Positions 63,076 to 64,000 of a DNA stretch of 64,000 nucleotides are shown one piece after another; within the stretch, counting starts at the first letter, position 1, and every line of letters begins with the position of its first letter. Below the pieces are notes generated by a model that did no database searches, was not told the origin of the DNA, and worked only from the letters and a program-made list of their open reading frames with translations. Position numbers and translations under genes: made by a program. The stretch is from Schistocerca nitens (Eukaryota > Arthropoda > Insecta > Orthoptera > Acrididae): NCBI RefSeq assembly GCF_023898315.1, contig NC_064617.1, forward strand, positions 718,101,202 through 718,165,201, given 5' to 3'.

Positions 63076-64000
63076 CTATTCTACGAACTCCTTTATGTGA
63101 GATATGTGGTGGAGTCCTATGGACTTCTTTCCTTTCAGCGTCTCCAATTCATAAGCATTGTGGTGAGCTGCTCTCCTTATACTGTACGGGCCGTTGTAAA
63201 CAGAATAGAATTTTTGGCATTTCATTTTTTGTTTGTTCGAAAGTCGGAAAGACTTAACGAGCACCTTTTGTCCAATTTGGAAGTGTCGTAGACGTGCTCC
63301 CCTGTCGGCACGTCTCTTCCTGACCTCTGCTGCAGCCCGTATCCTCTTGAGAGCCAAATCCACTATGGCTTGGTGCTGCGTTCGCGCCCTTGGTGGGAAG
63401 TTTACGACCTTGGTTATCAAGTCCTTAGGAATCCGGTTTTTCAGTACTGTAATGGGTGCCAATTTTGTTATCCCATGGGGTGCCTCATTGATCACCTCCT
63501 GGAAGTCTTTAAGGAAAACGTCCCATGTCGTGTGCTGTTTGTTACAGTACAACCGGCACAAGTTTCCGAGTTCTTTGATAACCCGTTCTGCAGCATTCGA
63601 GCTCGGATGGTGTGAAGATATAAAAATGGGATCAATTTTACATCGACGCAACATCTCCTTCCATGTTTTTGACTTAAACTGTGGCCCGTTATCAGAAATG
63701 ATTCTACTCACATGACCAACCTGTGGTAGGAAATCCCGGATTAGGGCTCGTGATACAGTTCGTCCTGTTGCCCTCTTCAGTGGCGTAAAGGTAACGTATT
63801 TGGACGTTAGCTCAACAAACACTAATACGTAAGTATATCCTCTTCTTGTTCTTGGCAAAGGTCCCATCAAATCTGTTGCTGCTAATTGTCTTAATTTGGT
63901 CGGTACGATTGGGTATAATGGTGCCTGCATGCTCACAGTGGTGTGCTTAGCCTTTTGGCAGTCTTTACACACCGACAGTACCCTCCGAATTCGACGCTCC
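63076..64000 (-). CDS. pol: Ty3/Gypsy integrase, partial, runs off edge
   Basis: The frame is open from the window edge (ERRIRRVLSVCKDCQKAK) to a stop at 63076. CKDC is the CxxC half of the HHCC zinc-binding domain. The catalytic core shows LAATDLMGPLPRTRRGY (first Asp), RIISDNGPQFKSKTW (second Asp) and HHPSSNAAERVIKELG (Glu, about 35 residues on). The C-terminal part has the GPY/F motif (YNGPYSIRRAAHHNAYELE) typical of Ty3/Gypsy, and ends GLHHISHIKEFVE. No lesion is seen in this part. It would insert element cDNA into chromosomes in the nucleus. Protease, RT and RNase H should lie beyond the edge. Confidence 0.93.
   Translation of the reverse strand, partial: ERRIRRVLSVCKDCQKAKHTTVSMQAPLYPIVPTKLRQLAATDLMGPLPRTRRGYTYVLVFVELTSKYVTFTPLKRATGRTVSRALIRDFLPQVGHVSRIISDNGPQFKSKTWKEMLRRCKIDPIFISSHHPSSNAAERVIKELGNLCRLYCNKQHTTWDVFLKDFQEVINEAPHGITKLAPITVLKNRIPKDLITKVVNFPPRARTQHQAIVDLALKRIRAAAEVRKRRADRGARLRHFQIGQKVLVKSFRLSNKQKMKCQKFYSVYNGPYSIRRAAHHNAYELETLKGKKSIGLHHISHIKEFVE

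Noticed and set aside
1-64000. CRISPR arrays, bacterial operons, prophage or rRNA operons
   Set aside because: None seen. Tandem repeats are microsatellites or a single 54-base array, and all coding signals are eukaryotic transposons.

Overview
This looks like intergenic DNA from a large, transposon-rich arthropod genome. The best guess is a grasshopper or locust (Orthoptera, Schistocerca-like). That rests on recalled resemblance of the SINE, LINE and Tc1/mariner families to those of that group, not on any host gene: I could not identify a single host protein-coding gene. Nearly every longer reading frame belongs to a mobile element, and most are broken by frameshifts, stops or deletions. The exceptions are one intact DUF4817-type transposase (6987-8072, minus), one long intact retrotransposon gag (32035-34371, plus) and a Ty3/Gypsy integrase running off the right edge (63076-64000, minus). 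Layout: 1-4480 holds a foldback repeat, SINEs, a decayed mariner end and a LINE 3' end. 4483-8353 is a stack of Tc1/mariner elements: Tc1-like A1 carries Tc1-like B and a SINE, and an intact long-TIR mariner lies beside it in a (TA)n tract. 8735-13600 is an old APE-type LINE (minus) broken by tRNA-type and 5S-rRNA-type SINEs. 13700-23000 holds SINEs, an RNase H-bearing LINE, Tc1 copies A2 and E, two 5S SINE copies and a second LINE. 24961-28087 is a foldback element carrying Tc1-like C1, itself carrying SINEs and Tc1 copy A3. 30689-42005 is a four-level nest: a LINE contains a mariner, which contains a foldback element, which contains a 7.8-kb LTR retrotransposon. 42800-50840 holds a LINE with Tc1 copy A4, Tc1-like G with DD41D mariner F inside it, a CpG-rich promoter-like island near 48250-48560, an internally deleted mariner and another LINE. 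51150-57055 holds a decayed DUF4817 transposase, LINE pieces and Tc1 copy A5. 57700-64000 holds a SINE, a G-rich tract, a GC-rich block with short terminal inverted repeats, and the Gypsy pol end. How the pieces work together: the SINEs depend on LINE machinery, and their heads (tRNA-like or 5S-like Pol III promoters) appear to be swapped among shared bodies. The five A copies are all transposase-dead by different lesions, two sharing a T7 frameshift. The LTR element kept gag but lost nearly all of pol, so it would need a helper. The nesting lets insertions be ordered in time, with the LTR element (about 4 LTR substitutions) and the 6808-8353 mariner (1 TIR mismatch) among the youngest.
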